From NCBI GenBank assembly GCA_947252755.1, contig CAMXWV010000006.1, forward strand, positions 95,109 to 159,108: DNA of 64,000 bases, read 5' to 3'. Source of the DNA: an uncultured Dermabacter sp. Lineage in GTDB: Bacteria; Actinomycetota; Actinomycetes; Actinomycetales; Dermabacteraceae. The translations under genes and the position numbers were made by a program. Shown here in pieces: positions 28,886-36,869 of this stretch. Each line of letters opens with the position of its first letter. The stretch's first letter is position 1. Below the pieces are notes generated by a model that was not told the DNA's origin, did no database searches, and worked only from the letters and a program-made list of their open reading frames with translations.

Positions 28886-30088
28886 ATGGAACCTCAGCTG
28901 AAAGTGCTGATCACCACCGACTGGTACGCACCCGTGGTGAACGGCGTGGTGGCCAGTGTGCTCACTCTGAAGAAGCAGCTGGAGCTGCTCGGCTGCGATG
29001 TGCGCGTGCTGACGCTCGCGGACGGGATCCGCTCCTCCATCAAGGATGGCGTGTACCGTCTCGGCTCCGTTTCCGCATCCCTCTTCTACGACGATGCCCG
29101 GGTGTCCGTGCTGAAGAACCGCGCCATCAAACGCGAGCTCGAGGAGTGGCGCCCGGATGTGATCCACTCACAGTGCGAGTTCTCCACCTTCCGATGGGCC
29201 AAACGCCTGGCCAAGGATCTGAATATCCCGATCGTGCACACGTACCACACGATCTATGAGGATTACACGCACTACTATTCCCCGTCGCGCACCATGGGCA
29301 AGAAAATGGTGGCGTCCTTCAGCCGCAGCATCTGCCGCCACACTGATTCGGTGATCGTTCCGACCGCGAAGGTGCAGCGTCTGCTCCACGGCTACGGTGT
29401 TGACACTCCGATCAGCGTGATCCCCACAGGGCTGGACCTCTCCCGCTTCCGCCCTGCGGTCTCCGCTGCTGAGCGGGCCGACGCGATCCGGCTGCGCAAA
29501 GACCTGGGCATCCCCGCCGAGAACCGCGTGCTCGTCTCCGTGTGCCGTCTGGCGAAGGAGAAGAACGTGGAGGAGGTGATCCGCCACCTCGCCGCGGTTC
29601 GCCCCGCGCACACCACTCTTGCTCTGGTGGGAGATGGACCCTACCGCGATGCTCTCGAACAGCTCGTTGCCGAACTGGGCCTGCAGGACATGGTGATGTT
29701 CGTGGGCTTCATCGACCCGTCTCGGGTGTCGGAGTTCTACCGCATGGCCGATGTGTTCGTCTCCGCGTCCCTGTCGGAAACACAGGGCCTGACTTATATC
29801 GAAGCGCAGGCGTGCGGGCTGCCGCTGCTGTGCCGTCGCGATGACTCGCTGGAGGACGTGGTGATCCCCGCCCGCACCGGCTACACCTTTGAGGACGTGG
29901 ACGGCTTCCGCGCCGGGCTCGAGGCGATTACCGCCTCCCCCGCCGTCACCCGCGCGATAGGGGATGAGGGCGCGGCACACGCCGCGATGACCTTCAGCGC
30001 TGAAGCATTCGGTCAGCGGGTTCTCCGCGTGTACCGTCAGGTGCTGGCGCCTGCAGTGGCACCCGAGCAGCTTCTTGTAGCGGCATGA
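28886..30088 (+). CDS. Glycosyltransferase family 4, probable glycolipid synthase (first sugar)
   Basis: A protein of 400 residues if it starts at the ATG at 28886, seven bases after GGAG; another ATG lies two codons upstream. It has the two Rossmann halves of GT4 enzymes: TTDWYAPVVNGVVASV near 10-25, the HTYHTIYEDYTHYY segment, VIPTGLDLSRF in the linker, and SLSETQGLTYIEAQACGLP, which carries the E-x7-E donor-binding motif. The pattern is close to 1,2-diacylglycerol 3-glucosyltransferases. It overlaps the next gene by four bases. With the second glycosyltransferase downstream it probably builds a diglycosyl-diacylglycerol at the inner face of the membrane. Confidence 0.85.
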   Translation: MEPQLKVLITTDWYAPVVNGVVASVLTLKKQLELLGCDVRVLTLADGIRSSIKDGVYRLGSVSASLFYDDARVSVLKNRAIKRELEEWRPDVIHSQCEFSTFRWAKRLAKDLNIPIVHTYHTIYEDYTHYYSPSRTMGKKMVASFSRSICRHTDSVIVPTAKVQRLLHGYGVDTPISVIPTGLDLSRFRPAVSAAERADAIRLRKDLGIPAENRVLVSVCRLAKEKNVEEVIRHLAAVRPAHTTLALVGDGPYRDALEQLVAELGLQDMVMFVGFIDPSRVSEFYRMADVFVSASLSETQGLTYIEAQACGLPLLCRRDDSLEDVVIPARTGYTFEDVDGFRAGLEAITASPAVTRAIGDEGAAHAAMTFSAEAFGQRVLRVYRQVLAPAVAPEQLLVAA

Positions 30089-30801
30089 CCCGCACCGGTA
30101 GCCACGGCGCCGAATGTGATGTGACCAGCCAGAGCCTGACCGATTCCGCTGCTGACAGCACTGTGTCCGCGGGCAGCCCGCGCCAGAACGAGCAGGCGAG
30201 CGCTGCGATCCGCCGCCACGGCAGAGCACTGAAGCTCGCACTGCGGATCATGCCGCTGGTTGGCCTTGCAGCCTGCGCAACGTTCGTAATCCTGGGCCTG
30301 AAGGCGGGCGTTCTGGAGTCCCAGGCTGCGCTGCAGGATTTCATCCGCTCCCTAGGGTTCTGGGGTCCGTTGGTGTTCGGCTTCGCATCATTCGCCACGG
30401 TGGTGTTCCCGATAGTTCCCGCGGGCATCCTCGTGCTCGCCGCGCCGGTGCTGTTCGGTCCGATCAACGGCACAATCATCAACTGGCTTGCGGTGTGCGC
30501 AGGCTCTCTGCTGAACTTTTTGATCGCCCGTCATGTGGGTCTGGCGCTGATCGAGCAGATGTTCTCCCCTAAAACAGTGGAGAAGTATCTCGGCTGGACT
30601 CGGCACAAGAACTTCGCGCGCGCATTCGCCATCGCCATCGTGCTGCCCGTGGCACCGGATGACCTTCTCTGCTACCTGGCAGGCACCACTCGCATGAAGT
30701 TCTCCACGTATGCCGTGATCATCCTGCTGGGCAAGATTCCCACGCTGCTGGCCTACGGCCTGGGCATCAGCGCTCTGCTGTCCACGGTGCTGCACTGGTG
30801 A
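30085..30801 (+). CDS. TVP38/TMEM64 (SNARE-associated, DedA-like) membrane protein
   Basis: A protein of 238 residues whose ATG overlaps the preceding stop by four bases. About 50 hydrophilic residues precede four or five membrane helices. The family features are the FGFASFATVVFPIVPAG re-entrant region, LLNFLIARHVG and the VLPVAPDDLLCYLAGTTRM segment. Proteins of this family are linked to lipid movement across membranes. Its place between two lipid-type glycosyltransferases suggests a part in moving or anchoring the glycolipid product; this is inference. Confidence 0.85.
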   Translation: MTRTGSHGAECDVTSQSLTDSAADSTVSAGSPRQNEQASAAIRRHGRALKLALRIMPLVGLAACATFVILGLKAGVLESQAALQDFIRSLGFWGPLVFGFASFATVVFPIVPAGILVLAAPVLFGPINGTIINWLAVCAGSLLNFLIARHVGLALIEQMFSPKTVEKYLGWTRHKNFARAFAIAIVLPVAPDDLLCYLAGTTRMKFSTYAVIILLGKIPTLLAYGLGISALLSTVLHW

Positions 30802-30811
30802 AAGAGTTCGT

Positions 30812-31909
30812 ATGAAGCCCACCATCCATGCCTATTCGAAAGCGGACTCGGTTGCCGGCCAGGGGGTGGGCTCTGCCTACCTGGAGCAGACAGCGCTGAT
30901 CCAGAGCGAGCTCGCGGACGAGTTTCAGATCGTGCCGCGCGCACAGCTTTTCGGCTCGTTCGGGGACATCAACCATTTCCACTCGATCAACCCGGAGTTC
31001 TTTGCTGGGATCCCATTCGCCCGGCGTCGCGGCGCCGCCGTGGGGCATGTGCATTTCATTCCGGAGACGGTGGAGGAGTCGATCTCACTCCCCCGCCCTG
31101 CACGCGCCGTGTTCTACCGTTACCTGCTGCGGTTCTACCGTTCCATGGATCACCTGGTCACGGTGAATCCCTGGTTCACCGCAAAGCTTGCCGAGGACTA
31201 CGGGTTCAGCCCTGACCGGTTCACTTTCATCCCGAACTTCGTGTCCGATAAGCTGTTCCACCCGATCGGTGACAGCTCACACGGCTCCTATCGCAGTGCA
31301 CCGGGCTCCGAGCGGATCGGTGAGCCCCAGCAGCTGGCGGCGCTGCGTGAGCGGCTGAGCCTGGGCGCGGACGAGCGCGTCGTGATGTGCGCCGGTCAGC
31401 TGCAGATCCGCAAGGGCTTCTTCGACTTCCTGGCCACGGCCCGAGCCATGCCGGACGTCCGTTTCCTGTGGGCGGGGGATTTCTCATTCGGCCGGATCAC
31501 TGCCGGCCACGGGGAGATCAAGGAGGCGATGGCCGCCCTGCCGGCGAATGTTGAACTGGTGGGGCTGATTCCGCGGCAGGAGATGAATCTGTGGTTCAAT
31601 CTCGCCGACGCGTTCTTCCTGCCCTCATTCGAAGAGCTGTTTCCGATGACCATTCTGGAGGCGATGGCGGCGCACACGCCGATTGTGGTGCGGGACCTCG
31701 TGTACTACGAGGGAGTGCTCAACGACTACGCGGAGCGGATCACCACGCCGAAGGGTGAAGTGGAGCCGTTTGTGCAGGCGCTGCGCCGCGTAATCGAGCC
31801 GGGCGCGGCGCGGGATACTGCCCTTGCTGCGGCGCAGCGCGGAGCGGAGTTCTACAACCGGAGCTCTGTGGCCCGCCAGTGGCGAGAGTTCTACCGATCC
31901 GTGCTGTGA
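30812..31909 (+). CDS. Glycosyltransferase family 4, probable second glycolipid glycosyltransferase
   Basis: A protein of 365 residues, 10 bases after the TVP38-type gene. The opening IHAYSKADSVAGQGVGSAYLEQ (key part KADSVAGQGVGSAYLE) resembles the second-sugar glycosyltransferases of Gram-positive glycolipid pathways such as LafB, BgsA and CpoA. FIPNFVSDKLF lies in the linker and SFEELFPMTILEAMAAHTP near 271 carries the E-x7-E motif. I infer that it adds the second sugar to a monoglycosyl-diacylglycerol. A 38-residue insertion after the linker (DSSHGSYRSAPGSERIGEPQ) is unusual in length. Confidence 0.82.
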   Translation: MKPTIHAYSKADSVAGQGVGSAYLEQTALIQSELADEFQIVPRAQLFGSFGDINHFHSINPEFFAGIPFARRRGAAVGHVHFIPETVEESISLPRPARAVFYRYLLRFYRSMDHLVTVNPWFTAKLAEDYGFSPDRFTFIPNFVSDKLFHPIGDSSHGSYRSAPGSERIGEPQQLAALRERLSLGADERVVMCAGQLQIRKGFFDFLATARAMPDVRFLWAGDFSFGRITAGHGEIKEAMAALPANVELVGLIPRQEMNLWFNLADAFFLPSFEELFPMTILEAMAAHTPIVVRDLVYYEGVLNDYAERITTPKGEVEPFVQALRRVIEPGAARDTALAAAQRGAEFYNRSSVARQWREFYRSVL

Positions 31910-31940
31910 GGCGCCGGCCGATCAGGCATTGGGTGCATCC

Positions 31941-32387
31941 TCAGAATCCGGTCCGGCCCGGGCGTCCGCCGCGATACAGCACGAGCTGGCCGCTCGGCTG
32001 GCGGTCAGGCCGTTCGCCGCGGCGCAGCTGCACCACCTGTCCGTCCGGTCCGGCGCTGAACACGCGGCCGTCACGGGCACGCTGCTTTGCCAGCGCCTCA
32101 GCCACCCGGCTCAGCTGGGCCTGAAGCTCTTCCACCTGGCTCTCCAGCTCCATGATGCGTTTGATGCCGGCAAGGTTGATGCCCTCATCCTGGCTGAGCC
32201 GCTGAACCTCCCGCAGCTGCGCGATGTTCCAGGCGCTGTAGCGGCGGCCGCGCCCCGCTGACCGGCTCGGAGACACGATGCCGAGCCGGTCGTAGGTGCG
32301 GAGTGTCTGCGGATGCATCCCGGCGAGTTCAGCCGCCACCGAGATGACGAACACGGGCTGATGCTGGTCGATGCTTCGCGGTGACAT
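31941..32387 (-). CDS. hspR: Heat-shock repressor HspR, MerR family
   Basis: A protein of 148 residues from the ATG at 32385-32387, seven bases after GAGGTG; an ATG five codons upstream would overlap dnaJ. The MerR helix-turn-helix reads VFVISVAAELAGMHPQTLRTYDRLGIVSP, of which AAELAGMHPQTLRTYDRLG is the core; a coiled-coil stretch (LESQVEELQAQLSRVAEAL) follows, and a basic, Gly-rich tail. HspR binds HAIR operators together with DnaK and represses this operon; two such operators are found at 36087-36107 and 36163-36183. It is the last gene of dnaK-grpE-dnaJ-hspR. Confidence 0.95.
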   Translation of the reverse strand: MSPRSIDQHQPVFVISVAAELAGMHPQTLRTYDRLGIVSPSRSAGRGRRYSAWNIAQLREVQRLSQDEGINLAGIKRIMELESQVEELQAQLSRVAEALAKQRARDGRVFSAGPDGQVVQLRRGERPDRQPSGQLVLYRGGRPGRTGF

Positions 32388-32398
32388 TGCGCAGCACC

Positions 32399-33406
32399 TC
32401 ATCTCCTGCGGGCTGCATCGAGCAGACCCGCCCGCGGGTTCTCATCAGCGGTTGCCTCGGCAAACGCCTTGAGCGATTCCTTGGCCGCACCGGATACGTG
32501 GCTGGGGACCGCGATCGAGAGCGTCACCAGCAGGTCCCCGGTCCCCTTGGCAGCGGGGATGCCCTTGCCCTTCGCGCGCAGCACCCGGCCCGCGCGAGAA
32601 CCTTCCGGCACGCGCAGCTTCACGGTGCCGCCCTCCAGCAGCGGCACCTCAATCGTGGTGCCGAACACGGCCTCAGGCAGGGTGATCGGCACCGTGAGCC
32701 GCAGGTTCGCACCGTCCATCTCGAACAGCGGATGCTTTGCCACCTCAGCCACGATGATCAGATCCCCGGCGTCGCCGCCGTTCGGGCTCGGGTGGCCCTT
32801 GCCGCGCAGGCGGATCTTCTGACCATCCTTGACACCGGCGGGAATGCGCGCTTTCACCGTGCGCCCGGCCACCGGGATCGATACCTGGGTGCCGAGGGCT
32901 GCGTCGTGAAAGCTGAGCTTCGCGCGGGCCTGAACATCCTCGCCCTTGACGGGACCGCCGAAGCCGCCGCCCTGGAAGCCTGCCTGACCTCCGCCGAACA
33001 TCCCGCCCAGGATGTCCTCAAGGTTCACTCCGTGGCCCCCGGCGGAGAATCCGCCCTGGCCGCCGGGAAAGCCGCCGGCCTGGAAGCCTCCCCCGCCGGC
33101 GAAACCGGAGAAGATGTCCTCAAAGCCGCCCGCCGCGCCTGAAGGGCCGGAGGTGAAGCGTGCCCGGCCGCTGCCCATAGCGCGGATGGCGTCATACTGT
33201 TTGCGTTGCTCAGGATCGCTGAGGATCCCGTACGCTTCGCCGATCTCCTTGAAAGCGGATTCGGCCTTCTTGTCCCCCGGGTTGCGGTCCGGATGGAACT
33301 TCTTTGCTTTGGCTCGATAGGCCTTCTTGATGTCCTGTGCGGATGCGTCCTGGGAAACGCCCAGGACCTTATAGAAGTCCTTGTTCAGCCAGTCCTGTTG
33401 TGACAT
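32399..33406 (-). CDS. DnaJ-family co-chaperone without zinc finger (CbpA-like)
   Basis: A protein of 335 residues. The J domain (DFYKVLGVSQDASAQDIKKAY, with HPD in KFHPDRNPGD) stimulates the ATPase of DnaK. A long Gly/Phe-rich region with GGF and GGG repeats (about 78-160) leads straight to the C-terminal substrate-binding domain. The four CxxCxGxG repeats of classic DnaJ are absent; the protein has no Cys-x2-Cys pair. That makes it a class B J-protein, although its operon position is that of dnaJ1, which usually has the zinc finger. GGAG lies upstream of the ATG. Confidence 0.93.
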   Translation of the reverse strand: MSQQDWLNKDFYKVLGVSQDASAQDIKKAYRAKAKKFHPDRNPGDKKAESAFKEIGEAYGILSDPEQRKQYDAIRAMGSGRARFTSGPSGAAGGFEDIFSGFAGGGGFQAGGFPGGQGGFSAGGHGVNLEDILGGMFGGGQAGFQGGGFGGPVKGEDVQARAKLSFHDAALGTQVSIPVAGRTVKARIPAGVKDGQKIRLRGKGHPSPNGGDAGDLIIVAEVAKHPLFEMDGANLRLTVPITLPEAVFGTTIEVPLLEGGTVKLRVPEGSRAGRVLRAKGKGIPAAKGTGDLLVTLSIAVPSHVSGAAKESLKAFAEATADENPRAGLLDAARRR

Positions 33407-33437
33407 AGCGTCTCCTGAAAAATGTGATGGATAGGGG

Positions 33438-33475
33438 AAGGGGCGGTGGCCGCTGTGCGGCGCCCACCGCCCCTT
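33438..33475 (-). other. Hairpin between grpE and dnaJ (attenuator or processing site)
   Basis: AAGGGGCGGTGG (33438-33449) pairs with 33464-33475, and the loop itself can pair (GCCGC with GCGGC). A second smaller hairpin, GCCCTTGG with CCAAGGGC (33500-33520), lies just after the grpE stop. Both are in the 124-base gap inside the operon. They may cut down transcription of dnaJ-hspR relative to dnaK-grpE or mark an RNA processing site. Confidence 0.5.
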
Positions 33476-33530
33476 GCTGATCGTCGGCTCAGTGCCGCGG
33501 CCCTTGGCTGCCCCAAGGGCTCAGCGCCGT

Positions 33531-34175
33531 TCAGCCCTTGGTGGCCACGCGGGCGGGCCTCAGCACACGATCATGCATCGCGTACCCGGGCTGCATGACC
33601 ATGGCGAGCGTGGTGGTCTCACCGTCGCCGTCCTCGTGCATGAGCGCATCGTGACGGTTCGGGTCGAACTCCTCGCCCACAGCGCCGAAGCGGTTCAGGC
33701 CGTGCTGGCCGAGCGCATTCTCAAGCTTCGCAGCGATCGATGCGAACGGGGTGCCCTCGCCCAGGTCGCCGTGCTGGCGGGCCAGCTCGATGTCATCGAG
33801 CACGCTCATCAGCGAGGTGAGAACCCCGGCCACAGCGTTCTGCTTGCCGAGCTCTGCGCTCTGCTCGATGCGGCGGCGGGAATTGACATACTCCGCCTGT
33901 TCCCGCTTGAGCTGCTCTTCCAGCTCTGCCACACGCTCCTTGAGGGAGGTGACCTCAGCTGTGGCCGCATCGGCCTCAGCGTGGCTGGTAGAACCGCTCT
34001 GAGCGGTGGCTGCGTCGGCAGCGGGCTGCTCGCCGGTGCCGGGACCGGCGGGGGCGGCTCCCTCCGCGGCAGCCTTCACGCTGCCGTCGGAGTTCACCGT
34101 CCGCTTGTCCGTGAAGCTGAACGGAGCGTCCTCGCCGTGCTGGTCAGCCGTGCGGGGGGCGTTCTGCTCGCTCAC
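33531..34175 (-). CDS. grpE: Nucleotide exchange factor GrpE
   Basis: A protein of 214 residues that releases ADP from DnaK. The first 70 residues are low complexity (Ala, Asp, Gly), a coiled coil follows (SLKERVAELEEQLKREQAEY and onward), and the C-terminal beta domain has FDPNRHDALMH and MQPGYAMHDRVLRPARV, the usual GrpE signature. Its start overlaps the dnaK stop by four bases, giving coupled translation. Confidence 0.96.
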   Translation of the reverse strand: MSEQNAPRTADQHGEDAPFSFTDKRTVNSDGSVKAAAEGAAPAGPGTGEQPAADAATAQSGSTSHAEADAATAEVTSLKERVAELEEQLKREQAEYVNSRRRIEQSAELGKQNAVAGVLTSLMSVLDDIELARQHGDLGEGTPFASIAAKLENALGQHGLNRFGAVGEEFDPNRHDALMHEDGDGETTTLAMVMQPGYAMHDRVLRPARVATKG

Positions 34176-36040
34176 TTGTTCTCCTCTTCGTCATCAACGA
34201 TCTCAGCGTCAACCACTTCGTCATCGGAGGATGCGTCGGCCTGTGCGTCCTGAGCATCCTCGGTGCCCGGTGCGCCCTCGGCCTGTGCCTGGCTGTAGAT
34301 AGCGGTGCCCACTGCCTGCAGCGCCTCGTTCAGGGCGTTCTGCGCGGACTCCAGCTGCTCAAGGGTGGCGTCCTGGTTCGCAAGAACCTCCTTGCCTTCC
34401 TTGATGGCGTCCTCAGCGGCGGTCTTGTCCGCGTCGGACACCTTGTCAGCGTTGTCCTTCAGCAGCTTCTCACCCTGGTAGGTGAGCTGCTCGAGCCCGT
34501 TGCGGGCATCGGTCACCTTGCGGCGCTCAGCGTCCTCGGCAGCGTGCGCCTCCGCATCCTTCACCATGCGCTCGATCTCCTCATCGGAGAGGCCGGAGCC
34601 CCCGGTGATCTGGATGGACTGCTCATTGCCGGTGCCGCGGTCCTTCGCGGTCACGTGCACGATGCCGTTGGAGTCGATGTCGAAGGTGACCTCGATCTGC
34701 GGCATGCCGCGCGGTGCCGGGGCGATGCCGGTCAGCTCGAAGGTGCCGAGCATCTTGTTATCGCGGGTGAACTGGCGCTCGCCCTGGAACACCTGGATCG
34801 CCACGGACGGCTGGTTGTCCTGAGCGGTGGTGAACACCTCGGATGCCTTCGTGGGGATCGCGGAGTTGCGCTCGATGAGCTTCGCCATGACGCCGCCCTG
34901 AGTCTCGATGCCAAGGCTCAGCGGGGTGACGTCCATGAGGAGAACGTCCTTGCGGTCGCCCTTGATGACAGCGGCCTGCAGGGCAGCACCCATCGCCACC
35001 ACCTCATCGGGGTTCACGCCCTTGTTCGGCTCCTTGCCGCCGGTGAGCTCCTTGACCACTTCGGTCACCGCTGGCATACGGGTGGAACCGCCCACCAGCA
35101 CCACGTGGTCGATCTCGGAGACGGACACACCGGCATCCTTGATGACCTGGTGGAACGGCGCCTTGGTGCGCTCCAGGAGGTCCGAGGTCATGTCCTCGAA
35201 CTGGGCGCGGGTGAGGGTCTCATCCAGGTGGATGGGTCCGTTCTCGCCCATGGAGACGTACTGCAGGGAGATGTTGGCGCTGGAGGAGCTGGAGAGCTCC
35301 TTCTTCGCCTGCTCAGCTGCTTCCTTCAGGCGCTGCAGAGCAATGCGGTCCTTCGAGAGGTCCACGCCGTCCTTGTTCTTCACCTGCTGGATCAGCCAGT
35401 CCACAACCTTCTGATCCCAGTCGTCGCCGCCCAGACGGTTGTCACCGGCAGTGGCCACCACCTGGATTGCGGAGCCGTCCTCGTCCTTGGAGATCTCCAG
35501 CAGGGACACATCGAAGGTGCCGCCGCCCAGGTCGAACACGAGGATGCGCTCGTCATCCTTGCCCTTCTCCAGGCCGTAGGTGAGGGCCGCTGCGGTGGGC
35601 TCGTTGATGATGCGCAGCACGTTCAGGCCGGCGATCTGACCGGCGTCCTTGGTTGCCTGGCGCTCAGAGTCGTTGAAGTAGGCCGGAACGGTGATCACCG
35701 CATCGGTGACCGAATCGCCCAGGTAGGACTCGGCATCGCGCTTCAGCTTGCCGAGGATGCGCGCGGAGATCTCCTGCGCGGTGTACTTCTTGTCATCGAT
35801 CGTGGTGGACCAGTCAGTGCCCATATGGCGCTTGACAGACTGGATGGTGCGATCAACGTTGGTGACGGCCTGGCGCTTGGCGATTTCGCCCACCAGCACC
35901 TCACCCTGCTTGGAGAATGCGACCACTGACGGAGTGGTGCGGGCACCTTCAGCGTTGGCGATGACGACGGGCTCGCCGCCCTCCAGCACTGCAACAACCG
36001 AGTTGGTGGTGCCGAGGTCGATACCGACTACACGTGACAT
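34172..36040 (-). CDS. dnaK: Molecular chaperone DnaK (Hsp70)
   Basis: A protein of 622 residues from MSRVVGIDLGTTNSVVAVLEGG (ATG 36038-36040); an in-frame extension to 36106 runs over the operator and is rejected. The ATPase domain has the phosphate loops (GIDLGTTNS, ILVFDLGGGTFDVS) and the IINEPTAAALTYG connection; the peptide-binding domain and a helical lid follow, with an acidic C-terminus ending in DEEENK. It binds unfolded proteins with DnaJ and GrpE and is also the corepressor of HspR. It heads the heat-shock operon. Confidence 0.98.
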   Translation of the reverse strand: MSRVVGIDLGTTNSVVAVLEGGEPVVIANAEGARTTPSVVAFSKQGEVLVGEIAKRQAVTNVDRTIQSVKRHMGTDWSTTIDDKKYTAQEISARILGKLKRDAESYLGDSVTDAVITVPAYFNDSERQATKDAGQIAGLNVLRIINEPTAAALTYGLEKGKDDERILVFDLGGGTFDVSLLEISKDEDGSAIQVVATAGDNRLGGDDWDQKVVDWLIQQVKNKDGVDLSKDRIALQRLKEAAEQAKKELSSSSSANISLQYVSMGENGPIHLDETLTRAQFEDMTSDLLERTKAPFHQVIKDAGVSVSEIDHVVLVGGSTRMPAVTEVVKELTGGKEPNKGVNPDEVVAMGAALQAAVIKGDRKDVLLMDVTPLSLGIETQGGVMAKLIERNSAIPTKASEVFTTAQDNQPSVAIQVFQGERQFTRDNKMLGTFELTGIAPAPRGMPQIEVTFDIDSNGIVHVTAKDRGTGNEQSIQITGGSGLSDEEIERMVKDAEAHAAEDAERRKVTDARNGLEQLTYQGEKLLKDNADKVSDADKTAAEDAIKEGKEVLANQDATLEQLESAQNALNEALQAVGTAIYSQAQAEGAPGTEDAQDAQADASSDDEVVDAEIVDDEEENK

Positions 36041-36086
36041 AGATGAATCCTTCTTTCTTGCCGGGCGGAACCCCGCCCGCCGCAGC

Positions 36087-36107
36087 ATTGAGTACGTTTC
36101 ACTCAAG
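36087..36107. promoter_or_regulatory. HspR operator (HAIR), promoter-proximal
   Basis: ATTGAGT, seven bases, ACTCAAG. The known HAIR consensus is CTTGAGT-N7-ACTCAAG, so 13 of 14 defining bases match. It lies at the expected start of transcription, just downstream of the -10 element of dnaK. Confidence 0.85.
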
Positions 36108-36116
36108 TTCGGTGCG

Positions 36117-36146
36117 ATTCAACGTTCCCTGACCCAGGGTTGTCAA
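36117..36146 (-). promoter_or_regulatory. dnaK: Promoter of the dnaK operon
   Basis: On the minus strand TTGACA (36141-36146) and TTGAAT (36117-36122) are separated by 18 bases, a good match to a vegetative promoter. It is flanked by two HAIR sites, so repression by HspR could act at both sides. Confidence 0.7.
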
Positions 36147-36162
36147 GGAGAACATCACCAAA

Positions 36163-36183
36163 GTTGAGTTCACTAGGCTCAAC
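36163..36183. promoter_or_regulatory. HspR operator (HAIR), promoter-distal
   Basis: GTTGAGT, seven bases, GCTCAAC forms a near-consensus HAIR with a perfect inverted repeat of its own. It lies just upstream of the -35 element of the dnaK promoter. Confidence 0.75.
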
Positions 36184-36308
36184 CCGTGCCTGAGCCGGTT
36201 TATTTCACGACGCACCCGCATGTGACCCAGTTCTCGATCAGCGCGACGCTCCAGCTGCGGTCAGCGCGATGATGGGCCCGCGATCACGGCCGCGAGGGCG
36301 GCACCGAG

Positions 36309-36806
36309 TCAGTCCAGCGCTCCAGCCATCCACGTGACCGGCCCATCCTCAGCCTGCTCAACCAGCCCGGTTGGTGTGAAGGAAAGGCGCCGATACAGCG
36401 CCGCGGCACGCGGATTTCCCTCCAACACCGCGAGCCGGATCTCCCCGTGGGCGGCGAGCGCCGGATGCTCCCGGGCATAACGTCGCGCAGCGGCGATCAG
36501 CGCCGCGCCGATCCCCCGGCCGCGGTATGCCTCAAGCACATCGAGGTTGCGGATCACCGCGCTCTGCCCCGGAGACTGCGCGATCTCGATGAGCCCCACC
36601 ACCGCACCCGCACCGCCTGCCGCAGAGCCGCTCTCATGATCCACGGGCTCACTCTCCGTGAGCTGCGCAAGCAGCACCGCGGTGATGCCGCGCTCCTGCA
36701 GCAGCAGCCAGTACGGGACCGCATCCCGCCAGTCCGGATGCGCCGCCGCGCAGGCCCTCGCGTTCTGCATAGAGAGAGCTGCGATGGCAGCTGGGGTCTC
36801 TGTCAC
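36309..36806 (-). CDS. GNAT family N-acetyltransferase
   Basis: A protein of 165 residues. The acetyl-CoA-binding motif is clear: VIRNLDVLEAYRGRGIGAALIAAARRYA around residues 84-111, with RGRGIGAAL as the pyrophosphate loop, and a C-terminal NPRAAALYRRLSFTPTG segment that closes the active site. A low-complexity Ala/Gly stretch (GSAAGGAGAVVG) splits the N-terminal half. The substrate is not known. It stands alone between the heat-shock operon and the MFS gene, which is divergent from it. Confidence 0.85.
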   Translation of the reverse strand: MTETPAAIAALSMQNARACAAAHPDWRDAVPYWLLLQERGITAVLLAQLTESEPVDHESGSAAGGAGAVVGLIEIAQSPGQSAVIRNLDVLEAYRGRGIGAALIAAARRYAREHPALAAHGEIRLAVLEGNPRAAALYRRLSFTPTGLVEQAEDGPVTWMAGALD

Positions 36807-36869
36807 GGCATGAGGCTACTGCACGCACACAGATTCGCGTGCCGGCGGTGCGTGTGGAACGCTCACAGC

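Noticed and set aside
33407..33530. Small gene between grpE and dnaJ
   Set aside because: The gap is mostly stem-loops and the dnaJ ribosome site; no frame is long enough.
36186..36272. A 28-codon open frame beginning VPEPVYFTTHPHVTQ next to the distal HAIR
   Set aside because: The THPHV string faintly recalls histidine phosphatases, but it is too short to support a gene or a remnant.
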